Origin: CAIKMD01 sp035605975
GTDB taxonomy: Bacteria; Pseudomonadota; Alphaproteobacteria; ATCC43930; CGMCC-115725
Reading direction: 5' to 3'
Assembly (NCBI GenBank): GCA_035605975.1
Contig: DATNGG010000167.1
Coordinates: 1-64,000, forward strand
Length of the DNA: 64,000 nt
The notes under the pieces are model-generated. The model saw only the letters and a list, made by a program, of their open reading frames with translations, had not been told where the DNA came from and did no database searches. Each line of letters opens with the position of its first letter. Position 1 is the stretch's first letter. Below, piece after piece: positions 1 to 8,589 of the stretch. The position numbers were made by a program, and so were the translations under genes.

Positions 1-147
1 CGCAATTTCGCGCCTGGCGAGCGCGTCGTATTCCTCCCGTACACAGAGCAAGCATTCAAGGACACTCAGGACTGGATTCACGAACGGGGCATCTTCGACC
101 ATCCGCCCGAGCGCGTCGATTACATGACTGCAGTTGCGGCAAGGTAA
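1..147 (+). CDS. C-terminal end of an ABC transporter substrate-binding protein (partial)
   Basis: The open frame enters from the left edge and stops at TAA 145-147, giving 48 residues. The tail, with FLPYTEQAF, TQDWIHERG and YMTAVAAR, resembles the last helix of SsuA/THI5-type periplasmic binding proteins, which often end with a motif of this kind. No signal peptide or catalytic motif can be judged because only the tail is present. A family-level guess is all the sequence allows; it would fit the many other binding proteins in this window. Confidence 0.5.
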   Translation, partial: RNFAPGERVVFLPYTEQAFKDTQDWIHERGIFDHPPERVDYMTAVAAR

Positions 148-1228
148 ACGAGCCAACAAAAAGAAAAATCGGGCCGATCTGGAGCGCGTCTCTTAGGCCT
201 CGACGCCGGAAACATCCGGGAACGCGCAGAATTGTTAGGTTGGGGAAGCCGTTCTTGTGCGGACATACGCCCTCTCGCTCTGTAAATTCGTGCCTGCTGA
301 GGTCGTCGAGGACGCTTATCCTTTTGGGCAGGGCAGTGATAATTCGTAGCTCGACGGCGGATTGGCCGCTCCGATGTTTGTGATCTCGCGTTCTCGAATA
401 AACTTCAAGATACCTTCTCTGGTGTTCGGTCGAAACGATCGTTCCTCCGCGTAAACGGCTGACAAGCTTTCCGTCATTTACACGAGCCGACCAAACGTTG
501 TCTCAGCGATCCCGCCTGACGCGCCATCGTGAATAGTTCCGTCAGGAATCTCTTGCTGGCTGTCTTTTTGGGTGGCCTTTCCCTTGCGCTGCGCGGGATC
601 GGTCGGGCCAGATCTTCTGATTTCTTTTGCGCTTGTCCACTTTTTGCTGCACGCGGCCGGCACGCATGAAACTCAATGAGGAGCGAAATTCCAGTCGCCG
701 TACCGACCTCGCCCCAGTCGACTGCCACGATGACTTGCATGTCCGTGTCCGGCACGAACGCGAAGTACCGATGGCTCGCAATCAGGACCGCTTTTGACGG
801 ATAACCGGACCTAGTGAGCGCATCGCCAAACTGGCGCTAATTTGACCCACAGCGGAAATCGTTTAGCCGCGCGATTGCGCCAAGAATGGTCCTCTAATCT
901 CCTCGAATGGCTCAGCCCGCAGGGGTGAGATCGAGCCACCCTCGCCTTGCATCTTTTGCCTCGGAAACGCTATCGTCGACCAGATAAAAGGGAGGTCATG
1001 AGATATGCGGGAGCGAGTACCACCGACTGGTCCCAGTCTCGGCATTCGCATCGACAGGGATGACGTGGGCATGATTTTCAGCACGATGTCAGCTGCCTCA
1101 TCGAACGCGCAAAGGCTGGAATGACGGGCCAGACTATCAAAGAGATAAGCAGAATTCCGAACAGCGACGGCTCCGTGCGTAAGCTAGAGGCTTAGCCGAT
1201 CTGCCGCAGCAACACTTGGCGGTGGTGA
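148..1228. other. gene-poor intergenic stretch
   Basis: There is no convincing gene on either strand over about 1.1 kb. Short frames exist on the minus strand (474-755, 542-781, 863-1084), but they overlap one another, lack ribosome binding sites and read as low-complexity Arg/Pro/Ser protein. Positions 761-849 are a diverged copy of 2912-3000 (see repeats). The stretch looks like decayed DNA. Confidence 0.6.
761..849. repeat. diverged intergenic repeat, copy 1
   Basis: The segment aligns with 2912-3000 almost without gaps at about 75% identity. The shared blocks are CCGATGGCTCGC, CTGCTTTTGA/CCGCTTTTGA, GCATCGCC and TGGCGCTAAT. Both copies lie in gene-poor DNA. Similar decayed intergenic elements are, from memory, common in Bradyrhizobium-related genomes; their origin is unknown to me. 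Confidence 0.5.
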
Positions 1229-2704
1229 TCACCAACTCGCTAACCGCCGGAGCTGAGGTGTCTTCTTGTGTAGGTGTTCACTCATCCGGGCTAGAAGCAA
1301 GTCTAGTTGGGCGATAGCCTCGAAGAGAAACGGCCCCTTATTCAACATGACGCATTCGGCACGGGCGGACATAGCAGCGTCCGTCATTTCGCCACGCGAT
1401 GGCACGCCCTTCTTGATGAAGTGCTCAAGCACCTCAGTTGCCCAGATGACCGGGATCTGCGCCGCTTCACCAAGCCAGAGGATTTCCTCTTGCATCTCGG
1501 CAAGGCGAGCGAAACCAATTTCAACCGCAAGGTCGCCCCGTGCGATCATGATTGCGGTGGGCTGACGCCCAGCGGCGCGAACAACAATGTCGGGTAGATT
1601 GGCGACTGCCCTGTTCGTCTCGATCTTCAACACGAGTCCGAGCTTGCGCCAATCGTCGGGGCGCATCTCGGCCAGGGCGTCTTGCAGCGCCGCGATATCT
1701 TCCACGCACTGGACGAAGGAAAACTCGATTCCATCGGCATGGTGGGCGACGAAAGTGAGATCTTCCAAGTCTTTCTCCGTCAAGGCCGAAACGGCAAAAC
1801 CTGTGTCGGGGAAGTTGATCCCTTTCTCGGGCTTCAGCCGGTAACCCTTCTCTTTGGGACAGGTTTTCACTTCGGCGACGACGCCCCATGCTTCCGTGCG
1901 TTTCACCTCGGCGGCAACTTTGCCGTCGTCGATGAAGATGCGTTCGCCGGGCCGTGCGGCGGCAAGGGGTTCCTTCAGCGTGCATTCGATGGCAGCGAGC
2001 CCATCGCCGGCGGCACCGAGCTCGCCCGGCGCCATGATCGCGAATTCATCGCCGACCGCAATACGCTTTGGGCCGCCCGACTCTCGAATCGCGCCGGTGC
2101 GGATTTTCGGGCCGGCAAGGTCCATCAACACCTTCATCCGGCGCCCGGTTTTTTTCGCCGCGCCGTCGAGGCCCTCGATCATTCTCGCCCAGGCGTCCTG
2201 ATCGTCATGCGCGCAATTGATGCGCACGGCCTCGACGCCCAGCTCGGCAAGGCGCAGCATGAAGCCGTCGCTTTCAGCCGCCTCACTCGGTGCTGTTATG
2301 AGGAAATGAACCGGTCGCCGCTCCGAGCTTGGTCCCAGCAATTCGATCGTCCGGGAGATGAGTCGTTCCTCACCAGAAAAGAAAGCATTACTCGGCTCGG
2401 GTGCGGTTGTGGCCTTGCCCGCGAGAACGGTCAGCACTGCGGCCACGGCATCGAGCGTCGGCAGCACGCGGCTTTCGGCCCGTCCGAGCGAGGACAAGCC
2501 GCGCGCCATCAGCTCGAGCTGGAGCGGCCGTATGTCACGGCCCCGCAGCGCGAGATAATGGGAAAAGTTTTCTGCGCTCGGCGCAAAATCGGCGCGTTCG
2601 ATCCAGCCGCCCCAGCTGTGGGCGATCGTCTCCGCCTTCATCAATACAGCAGCACGCAGGCGTTCGACCTCGTCGAGCAGTTCTGTGGCACTGCGGAGTT
2701 CCAT
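1229..2704 (-). CDS. pyruvate kinase family protein with N-terminal extension
   Basis: 491 residues. Pyruvate kinase transfers phosphate from phosphoenolpyruvate to ADP in the cytoplasm. The TIM-barrel motifs are recognisable: RINCAH (about 161-166, the RxNxSH motif), MDLAGPKIRTG (194-204), KIET (about 360) and MIARGDLAVE (about 386-395), followed by TEVLEHFIKKGVPSRGEM. Unlike classical pyruvate kinase the barrel starts only near residue 135, and the protein ends right after the barrel, so the allosteric C-terminal domain is absent. The N-terminal 130 residues are helical and not recognised. ATG 2704 is preferred over GTG 2713 because GGAGA lies 9 nt upstream of the ATG. It stands alone, so a catabolic or regulatory role cannot be told apart. 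Confidence 0.85.
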   Translation of the reverse strand: MELRSATELLDEVERLRAAVLMKAETIAHSWGGWIERADFAPSAENFSHYLALRGRDIRPLQLELMARGLSSLGRAESRVLPTLDAVAAVLTVLAGKATTAPEPSNAFFSGEERLISRTIELLGPSSERRPVHFLITAPSEAAESDGFMLRLAELGVEAVRINCAHDDQDAWARMIEGLDGAAKKTGRRMKVLMDLAGPKIRTGAIRESGGPKRIAVGDEFAIMAPGELGAAGDGLAAIECTLKEPLAAARPGERIFIDDGKVAAEVKRTEAWGVVAEVKTCPKEKGYRLKPEKGINFPDTGFAVSALTEKDLEDLTFVAHHADGIEFSFVQCVEDIAALQDALAEMRPDDWRKLGLVLKIETNRAVANLPDIVVRAAGRQPTAIMIARGDLAVEIGFARLAEMQEEILWLGEAAQIPVIWATEVLEHFIKKGVPSRGEMTDAAMSARAECVMLNKGPFLFEAIAQLDLLLARMSEHLHKKTPQLRRLASW

Positions 2705-3508
2705 GATAGTCACTCTCCGGGCAACTCATCTAACTTGAGCACATCAGATGACATCTTGATGAACGTTGAGTGTGAGCCCATGCGTGTTCCGAACCGGCAC
2801 GCGCTTAGCCTGGATCGGATGTTCGCTCTCTCGCGTCGTCTGTTTCCGGACGAAGAAAGACAGCGCGCGCGTAGACTAAGCATACTGTCGATTTCCGGGT
2901 TTGGCACCAATGAGAAGTCGCCGATGGCTCGCGATTAGGGCTGCTTTTGAACGAGAGCCGGACGTGGCCACGCATCGCCGAATTGGCGCTAATGACCCCA
3001 AGCCGACCTTCAAAGTTGCCATCGGCACGTGGTGCCGCCGCGCCCACGCTGCGACTCCGGCTGCTTAAAATCGCTGCCCGCGTGTTAGAGAGCGCCGCGC
3101 GCATTCGCATCCACCTGCCGACCGCTCGCCCTGATGCCGCAATCTTCCGACTGCTCGCTGGCCGGCTCGCTGCGGCCGGACCATAAATCCCGGGCGCTGT
3201 CGCCCCGTCGACCCCGTTCCGCAACCTCCAAGCGCTTCAAAATCGAGAACCGATCAACGTCGCAATCGACGCCACACGATCAGCATGTTCTCTACCCCGC
3301 GATCCATCGTCCGACCATAAAACGCCCGCCGTCATGAATAGATGCGGCTAGGAGTTGGCGCCCACGGCTAAAGAGTTTGGATCGTCCCAACCTTTATGGG
3401 TTGCCACGACTTAACCTGTGAAGATATGGTGCTTACGTCTGATATATGAAAACCGGTTCAAGCGCAGACGCAGTTAAGCGCACCGGATTGAATAGGGGCG
3501 GAACGACC
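2705..3508. other. intergenic region without clear genes
   Basis: About 800 bp separate the divergent pyruvate-kinase-like gene and the MFS gene. It carries the second copy of the 89-bp diverged repeat (2912-3000). Short frames on both strands (2805-3224 minus, 2947-3186 plus, 3134-3337 plus) are mutually overlapping and have no family resemblance, so I do not call them. Promoters for both flanking genes must lie here, but no convincing -35/-10 pair was picked out. Confidence 0.5.
2912..3000. repeat. diverged intergenic repeat, copy 2
   Basis: Partner of 761-849 in the same orientation. The similarity continues weakly toward lower coordinates on both sides (GCCATCGG...ACTTC and GTGCC on the minus strand), so the original element was longer than 89 bp. 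Confidence 0.5.
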
Positions 3509-4900
3509 ATGACGGATATCGCGGCATCGAACACAAGCGGCGACGCGCGCCATATCGTGGCGCGGCTCGAACGGCTTCCCTATTCTTCCTGGCACACGAA
3601 CATGCGGCTCATTATCTGTACCGCATGGTTCTTCGACGCGTTCGATTCGATCGCCATCGCTTATGTGCTGCCGCCGCTGATCGGCCTGTGGCATCTCCAT
3701 CCGCAACAGATCGGCTCGCTGATCGGCATCGGCTTCGCCGGACAGCTTTTCGGTGCGCTCAGCTTTGGCTGGATCGCCGAGCGCTGGGGGCGCCGCAACT
3801 CGATGCTGGTGACGCTGTTGATTTATGCCCTCGGTTCCTTGGCCTGCGCCTTCTCGGCCAGCTACACCATGCTGTGGTGGCTGCGCTTCATCCAGGGTAT
3901 CGGGCTCGGCGGCGAAGTACCTCTGATGGCCGCCTACGTCAACGAGTTCGCGCACGCCAAGGGCCGGGGCCGCTTCTCGCTCAACGTGCAGGTCCTATTC
4001 GCGATCGGCCTCACGGCCGTGGCGCTGGTCGGCGTCTATGTGGTGCCGCATTTGGGCTGGCGCTGGATGTTCATTATCGGTGCGCTTCCCGCACTCGTCG
4101 CTTTGCCGTTGCGCCAGCTTCTGCCCGAATCGCCGCGCTGGCTCGCGAGCCAGGGCCGTTTCAGCGAAGCGGACCAGGCCCTGAAGCGGATCGAGGATAT
4201 CGCCCTGCGCGAGGGCAAGAGCATCCCGCCCCTCCCGGCCAATCTGCCGCCCGTCGTCGAGGTCCATCCGCGCATCATCGATCTCTTCAAGGGCATCTAT
4301 CTGAAGCGCACGATTTCGGTCTGGCTGATTTGGATTGGAGCCTATTTCGTGTCCTACGGCGTCACCGCCTGGATGCCCACACTGTTCCGCACCGTCTATC
4401 ATCTGCCGGTTCAGCTCTCGATCACCTATGGCTTCATTATCAGCGGCGTCGGCCTGTGCGGCTCCTTCCTCGCCATCTACCTGATCGAGGCGATCGGGCG
4501 GCGGAAGTTGCTCATTCTGAGCCTGACCGGGAGCTGCATCCCGCTCTTGGCCTTCGCATTCCTGCCGCATCTGGACTCAGGCTGGATCATTCGCATCGTT
4601 GCGCTGGGCTTCTTCTTCCTGACCATGTCGCTGCTCAGCCTCGCCACTTACACGGCGGAGATCTACCCGACGCATCTGCGTGCCCTCGGCGGGGGCGTCG
4701 CCTCCGCGTGGCAGCGCGGCGCTTCCACGGTCGGGACCATCATGGTCGGCGTGATCCTGCCGCTCTGGGGAATCAATGCCGTCTTTGTCATGTTCGGCCT
4801 CTTCGCGGCGATGGGCGCCATCGTCGCTCTGGTCTCCGCCGTGGAGACCCGCGGCCAGGTGCTTGAAAAGGTTTCTCCGAGCTTGGTCCAAGCCGATTGA
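3509..4900 (+). CDS. MFS transporter, sugar-porter/NiaP-like
   Basis: 463 residues and about 12 hydrophobic segments: an inner-membrane proton-coupled uptake carrier. Family marks are the acidic first helix (FFDAFDSIAIAYVLPP), loop 2-3 motif WIAERWGRRNS, RFIQGIGLGGEVPL in helix 4, PESPRWLASQGR at the end of the first half, and AEIYPTHLRALGGGVASA in the second half. This pattern is shared by NiaP-like nicotinate carriers, 4-hydroxybenzoate carriers and sugar porters, so the substrate stays open (an organic acid or aromatic is likely). ATG 3509 is chosen because AGGGGCGGA precedes it; an in-frame ATG at 3446 would add 21 polar residues. The gene stands alone. Confidence 0.85.
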   Translation: MTDIAASNTSGDARHIVARLERLPYSSWHTNMRLIICTAWFFDAFDSIAIAYVLPPLIGLWHLHPQQIGSLIGIGFAGQLFGALSFGWIAERWGRRNSMLVTLLIYALGSLACAFSASYTMLWWLRFIQGIGLGGEVPLMAAYVNEFAHAKGRGRFSLNVQVLFAIGLTAVALVGVYVVPHLGWRWMFIIGALPALVALPLRQLLPESPRWLASQGRFSEADQALKRIEDIALREGKSIPPLPANLPPVVEVHPRIIDLFKGIYLKRTISVWLIWIGAYFVSYGVTAWMPTLFRTVYHLPVQLSITYGFIISGVGLCGSFLAIYLIEAIGRRKLLILSLTGSCIPLLAFAFLPHLDSGWIIRIVALGFFFLTMSLLSLATYTAEIYPTHLRALGGGVASAWQRGASTVGTIMVGVILPLWGINAVFVMFGLFAAMGAIVALVSAVETRGQVLEKVSPSLVQAD

Positions 4901-5224
4901 CGGAGGGCGGATACGGCTGATCTGGGCGTTCATCAAGGATCCTGCTGGGCGAGCTTTCGTCGCTGGTCGGACCTTAACCGGCGCTTTGGGGCAATCGGAC
5001 GAGCTCGGAGGAGAAAACGGATCGCCAACCATCCAGTGCGCAAGGCGCCACTCCGACCGCGTCGCGCTCGTGGCCACTGCTCCTTACGCGGCCGGGTAAT
5101 GCCCGTTAGTGGCACTTCTCGGAAGTGTCACCAAGAGCGAGTGACAGCTGGTTGCGCGTCCAAAGCAGACTCCCCAAGCCGCGCAACATGTGCTTATGAG
5201 GTCACGCCCTAGCTAGTCCGTCCG
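4901..5224. other. intergenic region with hairpin
   Basis: No gene is seen between the MFS gene and the end of the Rad52-like gene. The only clear structure is an inverted repeat at 5109-5131: arms GTGGCACTTC and GAAGTGTCAC around TCG, with one mismatch. It has no T-run and is not a typical terminator. The surrounding sequence resembles decayed intergenic DNA known to me from Bradyrhizobium relatives, and may mark the left border of the phage-like island that follows. Confidence 0.4.
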
Positions 5225-6370
5225 TTAGTCTGCCGCTTCGATGCGCGGCGCGACCCCATCGGCGATGCTTTCCGCTGAATCTTCGACCGTCCGTGTCTTC
5301 GCCGGGTGTTGTTCTATCCAGAATTGCTCTGCCACCGCTCTGGCATCGACCTTCCACTGCTCCCACCAAGCGACCTCATTACCGACATCGTGCAGCGCTC
5401 GGTGATGGATGACGCAGAGCGGGACGGTCCATTCATCGCTGACCTTGCTGCCCATGGCGCGCGGCTGCATGAACCGGAGATGGTGCGCTTGCGCGGGTGT
5501 CCGGCCGCAAACGAGACAGGGCTGCGATGCGACGTATTTCAGATGGTCGGTATCGCGCAGCCGGCGCGGCGAGGTGATCGGCAGGTCTGCATCGCTCGAT
5601 TCGGCGGCGGCCGCCGATTGTTGTGCCGGATCTTGCGGCGGCTCTGTGAGCTTCAGCCGCTCGCGTTGCCGTTGATAGTGGCGTTGTAGCACTTCGCCAT
5701 AGTGCGTGCCCCGCGCGGTTTTCAGATCCGGCACGGCCAGCTTGAGCTCGTTCAGCACCGCGCCGTTGAGGCCCCACAGCGCCTCGAGGTCACCTGCGCT
5801 TGGGGCGGTGCAAATGGCTTCCTTCAGAGCGCGGCAGAAGCCTTGAGGTGTGGGATGAGTCGCCAGAGCCTGGCCATCCACCCCAAGGACAATGAAGGGA
5901 CCTAAATACGTGCCAAGCCCTTTGAGCTTGTTCACATGGCGCACACCGCGTTGCTCGCGGTCATAAAGTGCGAGGCCGAAGAGATTGCCGAAGGTCATAA
6001 AAGCCCGCTTCATGGCGTCCGTCTCGGCTTCTTTCAATGCACTCTCATGAGCTTCTCCCAGTGTGACGCCGGTGCCTTGGCCGACCCCGCTGCCATCGCG
6101 GCAGACGAGAGTCTCGCCTGCGCGAACCCGGACCCGCACCCGGGCCGCGTAAGCGCACGCCTTGGGGTCTCGCCTGCCATCCTCCCAGACACGCTCGGCC
6201 CAGACTGTTTCCCGATCCCAACCATCGAAGCCAAAAATGCGGTTGGCCTCCGCGATCACATGCCAGCCCTCGACGTAAGAGAGGGTCATGCCGCGCTGCT
6301 CGCGTGCCTTCACATGCTTCTCAAGCAGCTTGCCCTCAAGCAGTTTCAGCTGGTTCTCGGCGAAAGCCAT
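5225..6370 (-). CDS. Rad52/Rad22-like single-strand annealing protein fused to an HNH-type domain
   Basis: 381 residues. The N-terminal 1-135 carries the Rad52/Rad22 core (EGWHVIAEANRIFGFDGW; DGSGVGQG; LKEAETDAMKRAFMTFGNLFGLALYD), which anneals single strands in recombination and repair. After a charged linker, about 280-350 holds a Cys/His module (CLVCG, AHHLR, PLCVIHHRALHD), the CxxC...HH...CxxHH arrangement of DUF968/Ref-like HNH domains. This fusion is typical of phage and phage-derived genes in alphaproteobacteria. The start overlaps the stop of the upstream Gp157-like gene (TGATG), so translation is probably coupled; GTG 6373 is a possible alternative. Nuclease activity of the HNH part is inferred only. 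Confidence 0.85.
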   Translation of the reverse strand: MAFAENQLKLLEGKLLEKHVKAREQRGMTLSYVEGWHVIAEANRIFGFDGWDRETVWAERVWEDGRRDPKACAYAARVRVRVRAGETLVCRDGSGVGQGTGVTLGEAHESALKEAETDAMKRAFMTFGNLFGLALYDREQRGVRHVNKLKGLGTYLGPFIVLGVDGQALATHPTPQGFCRALKEAICTAPSAGDLEALWGLNGAVLNELKLAVPDLKTARGTHYGEVLQRHYQRQRERLKLTEPPQDPAQQSAAAAESSDADLPITSPRRLRDTDHLKYVASQPCLVCGRTPAQAHHLRFMQPRAMGSKVSDEWTVPLCVIHHRALHDVGNEVAWWEQWKVDARAVAEQFWIEQHPAKTRTVEDSAESIADGVAPRIEAAD

Positions 6371-6888
6371 CACTTGGTCCTCACCGAGAGGGTAATCCCG
6401 CCATTGCCCAGCTGGGCACCCGGGATACTCATCCCGGCATTCAACGCCGCCAGCAGCCCCCGCTTGTCGAGCTTGGGCAGCTGCGGCTTCCAGTAGTCTC
6501 CTGGGATGAGACTCTCATCCGCGACCACCAGCCCGGGTGGCACGGCTCTCAAAGACGCCGTGAAGTCGGGCTGCTCCAGCTTCTTGATGTCGCCCTTCTC
6601 CATCACTGCGGTGATGGTCGCGCGCTTCTTCTCGACCCGGGCCTCGATTCGCGACAAGCGCGCCTGCATATCTTCGATCCGCATGCCCAAGGCCGCCGCC
6701 GCCATCAGATCGTCAAGATAGCTGCGCACGACCGCCGCCAAAGCCTCGGGCAACGAACTGATGCCTTCGAGCGTGTCCCTTAATGTCTCCTCATCAATGG
6801 TCTCACGGTATTCCGCGAGAAGATGCTCGCGCAGATAGGCGTGCTCGGCCAGGCTCCTCACCAACATGGGTTGCATCATGAGCTCCAT
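6370..6888 (-). CDS. Siphovirus Gp157-like protein
   Basis: 172 residues. The N-terminal helical half (LREHLLAEYRETIDEETLRDTLEGI, then ALGMRIEDMQARLSRIEARVEKKRATI as a coiled coil) followed by a short beta region (FTASLRAVPPGLVV and IPGDYW) matches the Gp157 family of siphophage early genes, first noted in phage-resistance work on lactic streptococci. Its biochemical role is unknown; it commonly sits beside single-strand annealing proteins, as here. It is the first gene of a two-gene minus-strand unit and reads away from the palindrome at 6908-6930. Confidence 0.75.
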   Translation of the reverse strand: MELMMQPMLVRSLAEHAYLREHLLAEYRETIDEETLRDTLEGISSLPEALAAVVRSYLDDLMAAAALGMRIEDMQARLSRIEARVEKKRATITAVMEKGDIKKLEQPDFTASLRAVPPGLVVADESLIPGDYWKPQLPKLDKRGLLAALNAGMSIPGAQLGNGGITLSVRTK

Positions 6889-6907
6889 CTGAGTTGAATA
6901 CCAATCA

Positions 6908-6930
6908 ATGTGAGTATAATATACTCACAT
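6908..6930. promoter_or_regulatory. perfect 23-bp palindrome, probable operator
   Basis: Arms ATGTGAGTATA and TATACTCACAT flank a single central A with no mismatch. It sits between the divergent Gp157-like gene (start 6888) and the XRE-type regulator. The AT-rich centre (TATAATATA) could overlap -10 elements on both strands. This is the arrangement of a phage-type repressor operator, and the adjacent regulator is the obvious ligand (inference). Confidence 0.65.
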
Positions 6931-7008
6931 GAGCCCTGGATTACCACCCGACCCGACGAAGTTATCCACTGGTTTGTGCAGCAAAATCAATGTCTTGTGG
7001 AACGTTCC

Positions 7009-7266
7009 GTGATCACCCGCGAACAGCTCAAAATGGCCCGCGCCGCCCTCGGTTGGAATGTCATCGAAACCGCCAAAGAGGCCGGAATCGCCGCCAATAC
7101 CGTCTCACGCTATGAGAATGGGAGCGACGCCTATGGCGAAACTCTGCTCAAGCTCCGCCGCGCGTTTGAGAAAGCCGGCCTCGCTTTCATCGACGGCAAC
7201 GGCGAAGGGCCCGGCGTCCGCTTCAAGAAGACCCCGGGCGAGGTGAAGAGGCCGCACCGTCGCTAG
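7009..7266 (+). CDS. XRE-family helix-turn-helix regulator
   Basis: 85 residues. The sequence ITREQLKMARAALGW, then AKEAGIAANTVSRYENGS and LRRAFEKAGLAFID with GPGVRF, is the standard small alphaproteobacterial XRE architecture: one HTH followed by a short beta tail. The start is set at GTG 7009 because relatives begin MIT-x-x-Q at this point; GTG 6997 is also possible. A longer frame from 6910 would begin inside the operator palindrome and is unlikely. It probably represses itself and the divergent annealing-protein genes. Confidence 0.75.
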   Translation: MITREQLKMARAALGWNVIETAKEAGIAANTVSRYENGSDAYGETLLKLRRAFEKAGLAFIDGNGEGPGVRFKKTPGEVKRPHRR

Positions 7267-7326
7267 CGGGCCTCTTTGGCAACAGACGCCAAATGGCGCG
7301 CCGGATCTCACCGGCGGCATGGGCGA

Positions 7327-7791
7327 TTATTCGGCTTGGGTGTTCAGCCGCTTCAGATCGGCGACGATCACCAAAAGCAATTGCTCTTCCACGGTGAGCG
7401 GCGTGCGCTGCTCGGCAGACTCGCCGCTGTAGCCCTGCAACTCGGCGCAAAACCGAAGCTTCAGAGTGACATCGTCCAATGTCTCGGCAGGCGTATCGGC
7501 AATTACCCATTCCAGTCGCTCGAGCGCCTGGCTCGCACGCACTTCGGCGCGCCGCACGCAGCGCGATCGTTGCATAGGCCGAGAGCCGGCCGCCCTCAGC
7601 CGGTCCGCTTCATCGCCCAACCCCATCAGGAGCCGCTCGAGCTCGGCGCGCCGCCGCAGCAACAGCGCGAGACAGGATTCGCCGTTAGACCGCGCCACCA
7701 GCGAGGGCCGCAGCGCCAGCGTCGAGCCGGCCGCTAGCAAAATATCTCTGCGGCTGGTGCGGGCGGGAAGAGCGTTTCGGCCTTGTCGCAT
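7327..7791 (-). CDS. hypothetical protein with twin-arginine-like N-terminus
   Basis: 154 residues from ATG 7791 (an in-frame start at 7881 would add 30). Near the N-terminus TSRRDILLAAGSTLAL looks like a twin-arginine export signal, followed by a helical region (LLLRRRAELERLLMGLGDEADRL) and a C-terminal helical tail. From memory, alphaproteobacterial islands often hold small proteins of this plan. The signal is off-centre and lacks a clear cleavage site, so the gene may be decaying. Function unknown. Confidence 0.45.
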   Translation of the reverse strand: MRQGRNALPARTSRRDILLAAGSTLALRPSLVARSNGESCLALLLRRRAELERLLMGLGDEADRLRAAGSRPMQRSRCVRRAEVRASQALERLEWVIADTPAETLDDVTLKLRFCAELQGYSGESAEQRTPLTVEEQLLLVIVADLKRLNTQAE

Positions 7792-8589
7792 GGCGGGCCC
7801 GACACAGATCGCTCCTTTCGCCCGCGCCAGCAAGTCCAATGCCCGATCATCCTGTGGCGTAATTCGGCACTGTCGGAGCATTTTCTTGCTCGGTAGCGGG
7901 ATGGCTGGGCGCTCGCCCTTCCTGGGTTGCCCTACCGCTTAGCCGCCCTCTTGCTACCGCGACTTCCCTGGTCGAAAAGGGAAAATTCCCTGCTCACGTC
8001 TAACAATTCGCTGTTCGCTCGAATAGGGAATTCCGAGCCAAACGCACGGTAATCCCCGCTCATCGGACAGCAATTGATGCCCTAAAAAGCGCAAAAACCA
8101 CAAAATTCCCTGCAGATTCCCTGATTAACAGGGAAGCGAGCTTCGGGATCTGGCAGGCGTGGTGGCTCTCGACCGTATGGCTTGCGGCGGGGCTCTTCGT
8201 CGCGAGCGGCGGCACGGGCGACAGAGCAAGGCACGAGAGATACGACAGGATGTAAGGACCTCGGCGGCCATGCGCCGCTCCATCTATCGACCAGCGTTGC
8301 TCCGGCCGGCGTGCTTCACTTTGATCTTTGATCCGGGGACATGACCGAACCATTCCCGCATTGCGATGAGCCAGTGGCTCGGCGGCGACAGGTGGCTCAA
8401 ATCCCTCCGGTTGCCCGAGATTCCAAAGGCGAGAAGTGGTCATCACAGAGCGCCCGAGCGAGCCCGATATCAAATAGCCAGCGTCATGTCCGTACATGGC
8501 GCCTCTCGGAATTTGGCACTCGCCGCAGTGCCCAAGCCGCATCGATATGCTACCGTGTGATTTCAACGGCCAACGGCTGGAAAAACTCC
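7792..8589. other. gene-free stretch with TTCCCTG repeats
   Basis: No supported gene. TTCCCTG occurs at 7964-7970, 7986-7992, 8106-8112 and 8117-8123, and its inverse CAGGGAA at 8129-8135; the last two form a hairpin with loop ATTAA. The element resembles decayed repeats found near phage islands in related genomes. A minus-strand frame (8060-8566) across it has no family resemblance and is not called. Confidence 0.5.
7964..8135. repeat. cluster of TTCCCTG direct and inverted repeats
   Basis: Four direct copies of TTCCCTG and one inverted copy fall within 172 bp, the last pair making a 7-bp stem hairpin. It lies on the right flank of the phage-derived genes and could be a relic of an attachment or replication region (inference only). 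Confidence 0.4.

Noticed and set aside
474..1084. Minus-strand frames of 60-93 codons
   Set aside because: Mutually overlapping, without ribosome binding sites or recognisable motifs, in a decayed stretch.
8380..8420. T-arm-like sequence GGTGGCTCAAATCCCTCC
   Set aside because: No acceptor, D or anticodon arm could be fitted around it, so no tRNA is called.
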